From Tricholomella constricta (taxonomy: Eukaryota > Basidiomycota > Agaricomycetes > Agaricales > Lyophyllaceae): 64,000 bases of DNA. The DNA lies in contig JAACJP010000042.1 in NCBI GenBank assembly GCA_013368375.1, positions 310,001-374,000 of the forward strand, read 5' to 3'. The translations under genes were made by a program, and so were the position numbers. How positions within the stretch are numbered: position 1 is the first letter of the stretch; the number at the start of each line of letters is the position of its first letter. The notes under the pieces were generated by a model. The model was given only the letters and a program-made list of their open reading frames with translations. It did no database searches and was not told the origin of the DNA. Shown one piece after another: positions 22,164-35,414 of this stretch.

Positions 22164-24045
22164 CCTCATCGGTGCGGATATTTTCCGGCGTCCTTCTTGC
22201 ATGCGTCGCTTAATATCCCTACCATTATGCAAGACTGCATATCGGCTTCCCAATGCGGCGGTTGACTGAGGTTTCTTGCATAGGTAGGGAGTGAAGAAAA
22301 TGGGTGATAGCGGTCTTGGCGGCAGTCGGGCGGAAGTAAAAGGGAGCCCGAAGAGTGTCCGGCAGAGTACTCTATCCAGAGTGTTCTTTTTTTTCCGAGC
22401 ACGATCCCTGTCGAGGAGCTCAGAAGACCTGCGGTGGGACTTCGGTGATTGACGTCCCCTCTGCACGGACACAATCATTGCACAACACGCCATCCGTTTC
22501 TTCGTCGTATCGTGATATTGATGACCACGATTCTATCACGGACTTGACGTTGGGAGTTCGAATAAGTCTGGTGATCATTTACCGAGACTCTGTGACTGTA
22601 GAACTTCTAGCATGCCGAATGACGGCAACAATCCAATAAACGTTGAAGTGCGCCGACCAAGTTCGCTTTAAAGATGACGTGGTATATTAGAGGATTCGGA
22701 TTCCAGATAACTGGTAATTTTTTCTGGAAAGAACATACGCGTTAGAAGGCGAGTTTGCTCAGCCCGGAAGTTGAAAGCAAAATCTGGGTCGGTTCCGATA
22801 CTGATGTTCATGTGGTGGCAGTGTGGGAATAATTTTTCAAAAATGATTTTCCCCCAACTAAAAACCTCCGTTCATCCACGGACCACTCATCTGCATTTTC
22901 GGTTTCGCGCCTTTGTTGCTGGACCCGTGCTCAGGCTCTACTCCTAATTCTCCACCTGACCTTCCGAGGACTGCTGATAACGGAAGTCGGAGTCTGCAGT
23001 TGCTCTGGCATTTCGGCAAACATATACCATGAAAATTGCAGTCAAAGTAATCACCACTGCTCTCTCTTCATCTGAACACGCTTCGTGCTATCTGGTATAT
23101 CTGGCAGCCAGCTGGATGCACATCATTCATTTGCAGTCGTTCGCGTCAAGGACGTGGGAGAGGCTTTTCTTGGATTTTCCCAGTTTTTCCGTAAGCGATC
23201 TACAGGTGATCGAACGTCACGTAGATCTCTCCTTGGATCTCAGCCGTGCTCTGGAAGGGTTCCACGGTAAACTGTCAAAGTGGATAATTACAGCGCTACC
23301 CGGTTGCTCGCGATTTCGCAGTCGTGACCATTCTTTCATGGAAACTGCCTCTCCAGCTGGATCCAAATTATCTCCCGGTCTAAAAAGTCTTTGTTACAAT
23401 GCGAGGTGGCTGCAACTTTGTTGTTCTATGTCACAAAGCTTGAGGGACTGATTTTGATCGTGTGCTAACAATGTGGCGCCTCCTACGATTATCAGCAGCG
23501 GCTGGAATTAACTGTTCACTCTCTATGCCTGTACAAACCATTTCCATGGCTATGTATATTACGATCTATTACACGAATAGGAGCGGAAAAACTCCGAAAG
23601 AAATCCTGCATGGACGTTCGAAATTGTCCTCGTGCCCATCGTCGATGAGCAGACCTGGTAGCCCCCAACCATTTTGCGGATTTTCGATGGACTCTTTTTC
23701 GGCGCCGCGATTATACTCCTCGGTTCGACATCTTCACGCCGAATTGTTACCAGTCATATACGTTTCTTACACCACGGAATTATTTCGTCGCAGACTCGCA
23801 GAACCTCTACAACTCAGAATCGATATCATGTATCTCCAGAGGCTATATGGCTTGCTGTTCAAGATTCTGTTTCGCTATTTTGACACCGGCAGCCGTTGGT
23901 GAGTTCATTCGTCAAGCACCACGAATTGAGTTTAATTTAGTACGTCGAGGCCCTCGAGATCATTGAACATCTGACAATTGAATAGGGATCATCTTCAAGC
24001 TTCTTCTCGCAAAGCTATTCAGTTTATTTATGGTACGTCTCTCTC
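22164..24045. other. No gene recognised
   Basis: The first few hundred bases should hold upstream control sites of cel7. A 140-aa plus frame at 23,029-23,451 has no motif and an implausible composition. Confidence 0.4.
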
Positions 24046-24626
24046 AAGATCACCGAACTCTTGTCACCTGCACGATGATCGTGTTTCCTTTCTTCTCTTA
24101 TCGACTGTTCAGGTCATTTATCGTACGCCTCCATCGAGATCACGGAAGCCTTATCACCTGAGTAGAGGATGTTTTCCGCCTCTTCTTTCGATTCTCGTCC
24201 TCGGATACGCTCTATCCTTTTTGTGGGTGGTGCAGAACGCGACACGAAATTTTAGGTACTGTATTTTGAGATACCTCTGCCACCCGTTGTTGTGCCGCCA
24301 TCCCCCACGTCAATATACACGGGATGCAATCTTCAGATCATCGAACTCTCGCCACCTGCACTTTGATCATGTTTCCCTTCTTCTCTTATCAAGAACTGCT
24401 CAGGTCATTCATCGTAAGCCTCCCTCGAGATCACGGAAGCCTTATCACCTGAGTAGAGGTTGTTTTCCGCCTCTTCTTTCGCAAATTGCGTTTGCTTCTC
24501 GTCTCCCGGGTACGTTATCCTTTTTGGGTGGTGTAGAATATAGGTGCTGTATTTACCTCTGTCACCTCTTTTTGTGCCGCTCATGATTACTGCCCCACAT
24601 TGATATACACAGAAAGAAATATTCTT
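24046..24626 (+). repeat. Tandem duplication, about 288-bp unit
   Basis: Two diverged copies lie head to tail. Landmarks such as CGAACTC...CACCTGCAC, TCTTCTCTTATC, GATCACGGAAGCCTTATCA and ATACAC recur with an offset of about 288 bp (24,053 against 24,341). The copies differ by many substitutions and small indels, so the duplication is old. No open frame is shared. Confidence 0.7.
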
Positions 24627-26666
24627 TTCGAAGATGCACACCAAGTGGCCAGGTCCTTCACCAACTTTCGGCATCTGCGCGCTTAAAGAGCCCGCTCGCC
24701 CGTTCTCAAAAAATGAATTGGCGCCTCGAGTGCCATCAAACGGCACCATCTCCGTCCTTCCTCTCTCTGAGCATCAGTCTTGTGCTTTCGAGTTGTCTGA
24801 ATTGAATGACATTGTTCGAGCCTTCATGCTTGCCACGTATTCAGCATCTTGCGCCCACGTTTGGACGAATCAAGCATTGCCAGGCAAGTCTGAACAACTA
24901 ACCTTATTTGACCGGAATGATTATTGTCAAGGAAAATTTAAAAACAAAAAAAACATATTTCATGATCCTCATGCGAAGGTTCTATTGCCGTCATTTAAAA
25001 GCAACTGTCCATACAACTTTGTATCTCTGGAGACAAGGATACCCGAAATCCAATCGGATTTTAACTCGGAAGTGCGGAAAATCTATGCACACTTGACCAT
25101 TCCATCCTTCTGGTCAGCTACAGGTAATCTGCAATCAGGCCGGATTCCACATCCGACGGGATCAATAACCGTTTCGCTGGCACGGAGTTAGAAGCGAGGA
25201 AAGAGGCTTGATAGGTGAAGCGCATTAGCGCTTGCTTGTTTTATGGCGCCCAGCCTGACTTTGTACTGTGGAATTACCCCAATACTCGACCTACCGCTTC
25301 GTGTTAAAGAACAATTAGTGACCTCTTTTTTCTCTGCCTGATGTACACTGTGCTATGTAGCATACTTCGACTGTTTCTCCACAGTTTTTCCTCTGACCGA
25401 ACACCCCGACTTTCGGATCGGCGTACAATCTATCAGGTCTGATCTGCCGCATGAGTTTTTCCCTGCATCGCGACTTCTCCCGCGAAGCCATCACGAATGT
25501 CACCACTGCTTGTGCATCGGATATCCGTGGTTTTTTGGGATGATGAGATTACCACCGAGACAGGCTTTCCAATGCCAAGCTTTTCGGAGTAACACCATCA
25601 TAGTAATTGCGCGATGCTTGGGGGTTTCCAGCGCTGAGCGTACGTCCACCCACATACTTGCCCACTTTTCTTTCCACCGCTCTCTTCATGAAATCAGAAC
25701 GCCTGATGTCCTAGTTTTCGACCCGCAAATTAACAGAGAGAGCAAATTTTCGAAGCCAACCTGTGCGTGCGGAATGACAATCCCAGTACTCGCTCGTTCC
25801 GCCTACTGGTGACCGGTGTCGTGCAATGCCTTGGACGAGTGTGGCACACTCGGAATGATCTATTACTGCACCGCTATGCAGAACTTGGCAACTCTATTCC
25901 TACCGGCGATCAACCCCACACTCGTCATCCACCATCGTTGTAGTCAATCTGGAGGCGTTCGCGAGATCGGGGAGGAAACTGGCGGAATCCTATTTCGACA
26001 TTCCTGGGCATTCCTTGGTATGGCTGGTGGCCATGCCCAGGATTATACCAAGCCTTGTGGCTGTCCTTTGGATGTGGAGGCTAGCCAAGGAAACTCGATC
26101 GTAAGCCCTCGATGCTGCCCACCCTTCCAGACATCTGCCCTGATCGCGGTTCTGCACGCAGTGTCACGGTCGTGCCAGAGTGAGGGGAATTCGTTTCAGT
26201 CGAGAGTCTATTCATCAGGAACAGAATTCAAGTTCGGGGCATATGCATCGAATCGTTCCGCCAGCAATCAGGATGTAGGCTGATGACATTAAGGTCTTCA
26301 ACGACCCAAATCAGTCAAAGGGTCTGTCGTCAGAGCTTTAAGCTTATTTTTGTAGGCGATGCTCAAGGTGTACGGCAAGAATTCCAGACTGAGAATCACT
26401 TTTCGCAGTCGGGACCTCCGGCTCTACACCTTAGCCCGATAGCACGTTTTGATCACATAGAGCCAGCGTCCCCAATTATCGCAACAAGAGGACGACGTGA
26501 GACACCCAAAGAATCTTGAATATGGTATGTATAATATCCATTTAGCGCTGTCAATGGAGAGGCGCGGGCGCGCCAGCGTTCGTGAGGAAGGAAGATTCGA
26601 CATGTGACCTACGGAGACATGATGTCATGTGTCCCACACGACGTCTTGTCAACCAGAGCCTTGACA
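24627..26666. other. No gene recognised
   Basis: A 185-aa plus frame at 24,634-25,191 and a 155-aa frame at 25,816-26,283 have no recognisable motif and may be chance. I see no TE signature. Confidence 0.35.
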
Positions 26667-27263
26667 ATGACCACCACAAGCCCGAGCGAGCCTTTGTCGT
26701 CCTGGGTCCGATCCCATCTGGAAGCCATCTATGAATATCCACCCAGTTCACCAGAGAGAGGCTTGGAGACTTCGTTTGACGCGATGTTTTCCCTCCAAAG
26801 TCAGATCCTCGTGAATCATGTTCCCGTCGCGCCAGAAGCCTTCAGAAATGATGTCAAGAATCGATCTTTCGCAGCGTCAAAAGCTTCCATAGACTGGAGA
26901 GAAATCATCGAGGTTCCCAAGGCAGACTCCGGAGAAAGCGAGGTAGGTCTCCAGACACATGTGTCCAAATTGCGTTTTTTAATGCAGATAAAAAGGCAGG
27001 AATTGTTGCCGGTTGTTTTGTTGTGACTCGATCCCTGAAATTCAGGATTCGTGCAGGACCTGCACAGTCGCATTCGACGATGGTTTTCAGCGCAAAGTGT
27101 GTATGTTTTGATTCTAGGTGTACACACGTTGATAGCGCAATCCAGGATCGAGCGTGACACAAGTACCCAGGAGGGCGAGCCGCGGCGTGTCGTGCAGCTC
27201 TTCCTGACGATAACTGACAGGGCTGCGCCAATCCATCTGCAGGGACTGGGTCATAATGCGTAG
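26667..27263 (+). CDS. Conserved-looking hypothetical protein, 164 aa
   Basis: Three exons (26667-26942, 26996-27096, 27146-27263) sum to 495 nt. The start is ATG 26,667 (MTTTSPSEPLSSWVRSHLEA). A helical N-terminal half (LETSFDAMFS) is followed by a beta-strand part (GIVAGCFVVTRSLKFRIR, SHSTMVFSA) and a last strand (RRVVQLFLTITDRAAPIHL). The fold pattern resembles small NTF2-like alpha+beta proteins, which is only a guess. I do not know the function. The exon frames fit cleanly, which supports a real gene. Confidence 0.6.
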
Positions 27264-30200
27264 CCTGAGAGTTAGAGCGTCCGCGTCATGGGCAAGCCTC
27301 CTGGCATATCGTTTCTGACATCACCTCTTGGTCAGATCAGTCTGGATATGTTGTATATGTGCCGTACCAGGTATGAACGTAGTCTCAGAGGAATTCAGGT
27401 TCGAAATCTAGGCTCGCAAAAGTTGACTGACACTTTTGCGCCTTGGACGTCGGCTAATTCCGAGAGCCCCAAACATAAACAAACACCTTTCTCCACAAAC
27501 GGCCGTGATCTAGCCTTGGCTCTTCAATGCCTCGTTTGCAACGGAACCTCACATCGATTTCTCGAAGTACCAGGGCTCTGTAAATCCCGCGTCGTCAAGA
27601 TCTTTTGGACTTCGCAGGTTCTGTGGCTGAAGCCGGGTTCAACACCTCCAGCACTCCCTCTGGATCCTCCGATGGACGGTTGAACAGCACATGCTAATTT
27701 TCCCAACAAAGCTGTCTATAGACAACCTCTATCTTTGTCTCAGTCTATCCACTGAGAGGTCTTTCTGAATGTCGATCATGGGCCGCAAGGAAAACCCATC
27801 CACACACTTCAAGCTTTATCACTCAGAGAAGCCGTACCGGCTTCTGTCGTTCAATCCTCCGTGTCAAATTCCGACACGCTTTTTGTTCTGGTGGCATTTC
27901 TTTGATCCGAACTGACGGAGTATGCGCCGGCTTCTTCTAGTGGGGGCCTCGGCGGTACCTTCACACGAACCGTCATAGTTCCGCTCTGGCGCATTTGTGC
28001 ACACCACTGAGGGCTCAGTCAGTGGACCGGATGTCAATGTTTCGCGTATGATAAGATGACATAAAGTTGCTCTATCTTTGTTTCCTCTACCTTCGATGAC
28101 GTTCTTCGGAATATTCATTGCTCATCTAACGCTATTCAACTTTGTCGTCCAAAGCAACTACGTCTATCAAGCGACCTCGGCCATCTTACTTTGCCAATAA
28201 CTCATAACTCGACGTATACCAAGTTATCCCCGTGCTGCGTACTTCGTGCACCGATAAATCCACATCCAGCTCGGCCTTCTTCCTTTGACGACACTGATGC
28301 CCTGACAGATGATAGCTGGGTGAGAATATGGATACTTCGACTTCATCATCAGCTGACAGGCCACATAGGCCATCTAGGCTCAAGGTCCTGCAACCAGAAA
28401 TCATCCGGCCGTTATCATGCTTCATGGAGTGCTGGTTGATTCCCATTGTAATCTCCCATGATCACTTGAGCACATTTATGAAAGCGAATTGATACGGCGC
28501 GCACAACAATGACGGGGTATATTATTGTCTGTTGAGTATGTGGTGACCTTTATGACAACGAACTACCTTCGTTACTGATAGGCTGGCAATAGCGACCGTC
28601 CGTCCGTTGCTTCGTAGCTTTGGACTTTCTGGGAGCTGTGTAATGCCTTCGTGCGTGATACGCGATACTGAACTCCCTACGAGCACACATAACGTTCGTG
28701 AAATCTTTTTATTATGTGCGCAATTGCTCTGCCTAATTCATGGGTCTGGAAGCCATCCAGGCACCGTCTCTATGATTAATATTGCGAAGGCGTTGTATTC
28801 TGACTTGCAGGGCCTTCAATTCTGAACTCCAATGCGGATAATCTGCCACACTCTATGTCGTGGATGCTTCGCGACCAACGCCTCGTCCACCTTATATGGC
28901 ATCTCGCCCTGTGAATGAAGCCATGTCCCTGTCATCCTCAGATGCTTGAATACGAAGCTCACAAACAATATGGCCTCGTGCTCCACATTAGGTCCCTCGT
29001 CGTTTGACAGCCGGTTTGTGGTTTCCGATCAGGTAGGCCCCGGTCCCATCCCACCCATATTCGCTGAATTGCATTGTCTTTCCCATCATTTGCCAACGGT
29101 TCTCTCTACATTTATGGTCGCGTCATCGTATCTGGGTCAAGTGAATGCGAATCATGTCGGGGCACGATTTTATCCATACTAGGGTTCCTATCGATTTAAG
29201 TACAACCATCCAGCCCCCCGCTTCCTAGTGGCTGGATGGCTCAAGTACACGACTGGCGCTGTCGGTAGTCAGGTCAGTTCCCACCTTTGTTTACTTCTTG
29301 TTCTGCTCAAACTTTAGAACGCGCTCTGTAACCATGATGTTTGGCATGTTCGTCGAGTTTGTCTTCCTGTCAGTCTTTTGACGGGCTTCGGCGTAGCGTG
29401 TGGCCTCCACCAAAAAAAATCATTTCGTGTCACAGCCCGTCTAGGTCACTGGACAGCTGAAGCTGATGCGGTCGTGCCCAGATGATCAATTACCTGCGTT
29501 ATGTGGAAAAGATTACATGAAATGCCCTGCCCCTCGCTCTTCCTCTGGACCAATGAACATTATACTTGTTAAAACCCTGCCTAGGAACACAGCGTATGCC
29601 AGGGAGATTCCGTTACTGCCACTTTTACCTCGCCCATGACTGACCGACTGGTCCTAATCAGCCTCCCGATGATTGGTTCCGGTCGAACCTCGGATGCTGA
29701 CATTGTCAGTAAGGGAAGGTAAACATGATCAACGGTCTGTCAATTCCCTTTATCAAGAATTGTCCAAATGATTTACTCCAGTGCAGAACATAGGTTACGG
29801 GCACCATTTCTCCAGCGAAGTGCTGATATGCCGGGCATCGTGAGGATACCGTATGCCCGACTTTACTCCTCCAGGATATAACTTTACCTTGGTTAACCCA
29901 AAGAAGACGATGAATGTGAGAGAATGGACCAATTATGGTGTGCGTGCCCTGCTCTCCTCGTCATATATAATAAACTGAACCAATGTCTTGCTCGCCGACT
30001 TGTTTATCCTTTTCCTCAATGGTCGAACAGTTACCAAGTTGCGGAGCGAGAGATACTCTAAAATAATCATAGATTTGGAACGTCCGATGTCACCCGGCCA
30101 GTGTCTCCATGCTCCGTGAGGCTCTGTCACTTGGCCTTGTGTAGCAATGCACATGTTAGGAGGTAAGGATACCCCATATGGACATGCGACGGCTACTGAT

Positions 30201-30613
30201 GTAGGCCAAACGCAGTCAACATGACATTTTGCACAGATATGTAGCCTGGGTGTCACATTTCATCATGAGACGATGATGCTCGCCATCTGTCGCCAGTTCA
30301 ACAACGAACTCTATCTGCCAACGGTCCCCGTGCGCACTCAGTCCCGTTATCTGCCATCAGCGAACATTTGTCAGCACTTCTGCAGGTAGACTTCGGTGGT
30401 TCCCTTTTACATTTGCGATGTTACTTGTATCGCCCTCTCAAGCCTAAGGTCTACCTGAAGTTCACTGGTGGTGCATGATTCGTTGCGTGAACCATTGTAT
30501 CGCGCGCTGCAATATCGTACCTCTCAGAATCGAGGATAACAACGTAGCCATTCATTTCATGACATCTTGACAGTTACGACCTGATTCACTTCTTAAAGCG
30601 CCTAAACGCCCTC
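27264..30613. other. Long stretch without recognisable gene
   Basis: About 3.3 kb with only short frames on both strands, no TE protein remnant, no tandem array and no LTR pair that I can see. The last few hundred bases are the laccase promoter. Confidence 0.4.
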
Positions 30614-30620
30614 TATATAG
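30614..30620 (+). promoter_or_regulatory. TATA box of laccase
   Basis: TATATAG lies 48 bp upstream of the laccase ATG, followed by a short C/T-rich stretch. Confidence 0.55.
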
Positions 30621-30667
30621 CGTCCTTCCTCGATATCGCTCCGGTCATTCCGCCTTGCTCTTGACCC

Positions 30668-32950
30668 ATGGTTTTGGTTACTCTTCTTATTTGTCTATTC
30701 ACGCCGCTCCTGGCTGCTGCGGCGTCCATCAGTATCACACCTCCTTACCAGCCAAATTTGCCGCCAAAACTATTGAAGGTCTCCAACGGAGTCGTTGCAC
30801 CAGATGGCTTCAATCGCTCGTGCGTCACAGATCACATATAACATGCGTAGAAATTCATTTTTGATTCAGAGCTGTGCTGGTAAACGGTCAATTCCCAAGT
30901 CCGTTATTAAGTGGCAAAAAGGTGTGCTATCACAACTGCATCTCAATCACTTTCCATATAACTTCATGAAGGGCTCGACATTTCGTTTCAATGTGGAGAA
31001 TGCTCTGACGGATCCCACGATGCAGAGGGGAACAAGTATTGTGCGTCTCGTAACTCTCATCATGAAGATTTTTTTCGTCGTTTACGTCATCTCCTTCAGC
31101 ATTGGCATGGATTGTTCCAAAAGGGAACAAACTATGCGGACGGTCCCGTTGGTGTCAGCCAGTGCCCTATTGCGCCTCAGAATGCTTTTGTATACGAATT
31201 TGCTGTCAACAACCAGGCTGGAACATACTGGTATCACTCTCATTTCGGTATGTAACTCTCCATCAGCTACCGCCCCTCATTTCGTTAAGTGTACTCCCAC
31301 AGCAACACAATACTGCGACGGCCTCAGAGGACCTTTGGTCGTGTACGACGATAACGATCCCTACAGATGGCTCTACGACGGTCAGTACATGGCTTCTAGT
31401 CGCGGACCTGTCTTTGATCTCTTATCAATCTATTAGTTGATAACGAAAATACTGTTATCACGGTTGGAGAGTGGTACGTCAACCACGATGTCCTTTACTA
31501 TTCCTGAGTTTGAACGATGCTAATAATTCAAGGTCAGGTATCATACCCCGACTCCTTCAATTGTGACAATCCCGTCAGCTCACTCGACACTGATTAACGG
31601 AAAAGGCCGCTCGTCTGGTGGACCAGCAGTGCCACTTTCTGTGATCAACGTTCAGAGGTTCAAGCGCTATCGCATTCGCCTTGTCTCAATCGCATGCGAC
31701 TCCAATTATATTTTCTCTATCGACGGCCACCCGTTCCTTGTTTTGGAGGCTGATGGCCAGAATATCGTGCCATATTATGCGGACAAGATTCAAATATTTG
31801 CTGGTATGCACTTTGTTCCCGGAAGAAGCGTGTATATGAATCTCTGAATATGTTTTGACAGGACAACGCTATTCCTTCGTCTTGTTCGCGAATCAGAAGG
31901 TAGATAACTACTGGATCCGCGCATTACCGAACAATGGGAAGGGTGACTTACCGTTAAACTTCAACGGTGGCATCAACTCCGCGATTCTTCGATACAAAGG
32001 TGCTAAAGAGGTTGAGCCGAAAACTTCTGAAAAGGTAAAAGCGAAGATTCTCGAGGAATCCGAGTTGCGGCCTCTCCTTCTAGACGCACGAGCCCCGGGC
32101 GCCGCTCGCCCTGGCGGAGCCGACGTGAACATCAATCTCGATATTGGCGTTGACTTCCAGACATTGCGATTCTTGATAAACGGCGCATCGTATTCACCTC
32201 CCAGTGTCCCCGTCCTCCTTCAAATTCTCTCTGGGGCCAAGACTGCACAGGAACTCATGCCTTCCGGATCTATATTTACCCTGCCGAGACATAAAGTCAT
32301 CGAGATCACTATCCCAGGAGGCTCTCCAGGAGGGCCAGTAAGTCCTTCTTTCTAGTATCCTTCATCCTAAGTCTCATCGACTTACCTTGTATTAAGCACC
32401 CTTTCCACCTACACGGTGTGAGTTTTGAACTCGACTGACATGACTTTCACTTAACGACAGTCATCCAGCATGCCTTCTCTGTGGTTAAAAGCGCAGGCGC
32501 GAATGCGAAGGCGAATTACAGGAACCCCGTGAGGCGAGATGTTGTAAGCATTGGTGAGGCCGGAAGCAACGTTACCCTACGATTCGTAACCGACAACCCT
32601 GGTCCTTGGTTCCTTCACTGGTAAGCCCTCTTGCGTGTTTCTACGATCCACTGTTAATAAAAAATCACAGTCACATTGACTGGCATCTTGACGCGTACGC
32701 CGCTGATTTTGCTTACTGTCGCAGCCGGGTGCTCACCCTGGATTTACAGCGGCCTTGCTGTTGTTTTTGCAGAAGATCCTGGACATACCAGTGTAACCGT
32801 TCAACCTCCTGGTCAGCGCATTTCATTCCCTCGACGTCGTTCCCATGCTCACGTCGCCTCCTTGCAGATGACTGGAGAGCACTTTGCCCTACGTTCGATG
32901 CCTTGCCACCTTCCGCAACAGCTATCAGTCAAGTTCCTGAAGTGAAATAA
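30668..32950 (+). CDS. lac: Laccase (AA1 multicopper oxidase), 539 aa
   Basis: Thirteen exons: 30668-30819, 30870-30921, 30972-31040, 31100-31247, 31303-31380, 31437-31473, 31538-31803, 31862-32337, 32397-32417, 32469-32620, 32671-32694, 32750-32811 and 32868-32950; total 1,620 nt. The signal peptide is [20 protein letters not shown]. All four copper signatures are present: HWHG at 92-95, HSHF at 137-140, HPFHLHGH at 427-434 and HCHIDWH at 483-489. The axial type-1 position, ten residues after Cys484, is Leu494, as in many basidiomycete laccases. The enzyme oxidises phenols with O2 outside the cell, in lignin turnover, pigmentation or detoxification. Several introns split copper motifs, as is usual in the family. 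No break seen. Confidence 0.93.
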
Positions 32951-33894
32951 TGGACGATTCTTTCTATGCCTGCCTTGTCCATTCATCTATTCCTCCGTGT
33001 TGGTTCAGGGTCCGGGACTTTCACCCCAGTCAATTTCGGTTCCTTCACGCCAGTTACCACCTGCTGGTCGCAAGTAACGTCCATTCCTTAGTACGTACAC
33101 AGAGCAATAAGGTAGCATATTTACCGTTAATGTAAGCAACCATGATACTTCCTCGGTGTGCAATCTTCCAGTCCCGGATCCTGGCTTGTGCCATTCGCAC
33201 AAGGGCAGCTCGAAAAACCTGGTGCTGGAACTCGGTGATATCACTGAATACCAGTCGCTGAAAATGACTATCTCGAAGGTGACGCCGAAGGTTAGACCCA
33301 CCATCTTCGCTGAGCAGTCGAAGCTGAAGCACGAGGTATCATATCGGGTGGCAATCGTTCGAGAATTGTACTCAGTGAAAGAACACTCAGTACTCTTGAA
33401 ATTAGCATCTTACCATGAGGTTGGCGTAAACCGGTGACGAATGAGTCTCACCGTGTAAGTGGCAAAATAAACTCTGGTTGGGTGGACATCTCAATCTCCT
33501 GGGACCGTAGGAATTGAAAGTCGGCTAGATTAACATCCTTGAAATCAAGGATAATTACCGTTTTGTTTCGGCCAGACACAGCCGGATACCGCGCGCGCCA
33601 ACGAATGTCTCACTTGTGTGTTTCCTTGCCATCTGGTTAGCGTCTCTCGCTGGAGAACTCCTTCGGTACGAATGTTCTCAACTATTCGGGAAAATTACTT
33701 TTCCTTTCACTGGCATTCTATGGATGCTTGGCAGGACCCGGATGCCTTCGACTGGTGCCTGGATCCGCCTAGAGAATGACGAATGGTGCAGGAAAATCTT
33801 CGCCAGCATCCAGCTGACATGGCGCTTCTTCACAGTCTTACGCGGCGTGCTACGCCGGTATTCGGCTAGACGGGATGTCATCTTTTGTTTACTA
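32951..33894. other. No gene recognised
   Basis: Downstream region of laccase. Frames at 33,156-33,437 (plus) and 33,054-33,332 (minus) have no motif. Confidence 0.4.
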
Positions 33895-33922
33895 CTAGCT
33901 GAGTACCCGTGCTTCGCACGGG
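33895..33922 (-). mobile_element. Helitron 3' terminus
   Basis: On the minus strand the sequence reads as a GC-rich hairpin (CCCGTGC, loop GAA, GCACGGG; 33,922-33,906), then seven bases, then ...CAGCTAG followed by T. A short hairpin just before a CTRR end, inserted before T, is the defining 3' end of Helitrons. The element would extend to higher coordinates. I did not find its 5' TC end or a Rep/helicase gene, so this is either a non-autonomous element or an orphan end. Confidence 0.55.
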
Positions 33923-34424
33923 CCTTCTAATGTCTCCACCCTTGTTCGAAACTGCAACGAAATTGTGATGAATTACAACTACTTCATCATCAGAACATGA
34001 AATTCGAAAGAGAACAGTAAGCAAGAATACTAAATGAGAAGATAGGTCAAATTGCCTTGGATGAGGAGTTTGACGCAGGTTGAGTACGGCTCGGACGTTC
34101 AGCTGAAGTATCTAAAGCACTGCCCTCGGTGCGACCACATTTACCAAGAGAAGATTGGGAAGATGGAAAGCCAGAGAAGCTGAATTTGAGTGGTGTCGAA
34201 GGTAGTGTGGCCTGGCCCTTTCCTCACAAAGGGGAATCTGTGTCTAGGGAATATCAGTGAGACATCAGGGTAGGTGAGAGTGAGAGCATGATAAACTCAC
34301 CTGAAATTTCAATCGTTTCCACCGAGGGGAGGGAGCTCGTCCGAGAAGTGTAACATCTTCAACTCGGACCTCCAAGGAAACACCCTTGTATTGACCTTCA
34401 CTCAGAGTTTCCAAGCCCGAAAGC

Positions 34425-34724
34425 TGTTGGGAGTCATTCCACTAAGCCGCGCGGCTTAGTGGAATGACTCCCAACATAAAGTAAACCCGACGACCCATCA
34501 AGGCGTTGGTAGTTCGACCCCCCTTAGTGGCAATATCCTGGCATAAGCCTTTGAGCCCAATTTCGGTCCACTACTTAAATATGGAGTAACATCACCCTGA
34601 CGCGGTTACCGGCCAGCCGATTGTTGGACCACAGGGGGGTAGACACCGACCAGATGGGTCGGATTTACTTTATGTTGGGAGTCATTCCACTAAGCCGCGC
34701 GGCTTAGTGGAATGACTCCCAACA
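34425..34724. mobile_element. 300-bp MITE with palindromic termini
   Basis: Both ends are the same 52-bp perfect palindrome, beginning TGTTGGGAGTCATTCC and ending GGAATGACTCCCAACA, at 34,425-34,476 and 34,673-34,724. Just inside, TAAAGTAAA(C)CCGAC and its inverse continue the inverted repeat. The 5-bp direct repeat AAAGC flanks it (34,420-34,424 and 34,725-34,729). Removing the element and one repeat restores the host reading frame (VEGAL to SGLET), so this is a real insertion. No coding capacity. Because each end is a palindrome, the termini are both direct and inverted repeats. Confidence 0.8.
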
Positions 34725-35414
34725 AAAGCGCCCCCTCAACAGTAATGTAGCTGCCCTGCCTGATGAAAGAGCTGTGTTTCTTGGCATCCTTTAAGAAATT
34801 CCAGCGGGGAAGCGCGACGTCGATGGTGCATATTACCCCAGTGGCTGCTTTGGCTTGAAGGGGGTTCATGTACTGCTCGACGAACCTCTTGAAGGAAATT
34901 TGGTCCGCTGAAGCTTGCACGCGATCGGCTGCACCACATGCAAACACATATGCCGGAACGCAAGGCTTAACCGTGTCGGTGTTGTCATCAGACTCTATAA
35001 TAACACGTCCGAGGGGAATGAGCTAAGGGGAAGCCAATGTCTTGTCAATTTTCATAACAGCCAGTAGAAAAGGGCGGAGACTCACACTCTTGAAATCTCC
35101 AATTAGTTAATAGTCCGAGAGCTGAGGGCCATCAGAGACGATCTTCAAGTCTTTTGCCTCCGAGGGAAAAGATTGCGGCATCGAGGCAACTCACAAAGGT
35201 TCAAACAAAGATGAGAGGGTCAGTTGTGCACAGGAAGACAGAGGTGCAGTACTTGCCTGTGCCGTAACGAAGTAGGTGTAGGGGGCCTCCAGAGGCTCAC
35301 CTGAGTTGAAGAAATGAAAAGCTCCGGGAGCATCTTCAGATCCAGGGACAGGAACATAGAGATGACTGTCAAACATGTGGTTGTAGACAGTCTTGCTGCT
35401 AAGTGTGCGACCGT

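Noticed and set aside
24634..25191. 185-aa ORF as a gene
   Set aside because: No motif, no exon pattern, odd composition and next to an old tandem duplication.
33906..33922. GC hairpin as a transcription terminator
   Set aside because: Fungal Pol II genes do not use such terminators; hairpin plus CTAG-T fits a Helitron end.
34425..34724. Reading the palindrome-ended element as a TRIM with 52-bp LTRs (TG...CA)
   Set aside because: The inverted repeat continues inside the palindromes and there is no primer-binding site, so a DNA MITE fits better.
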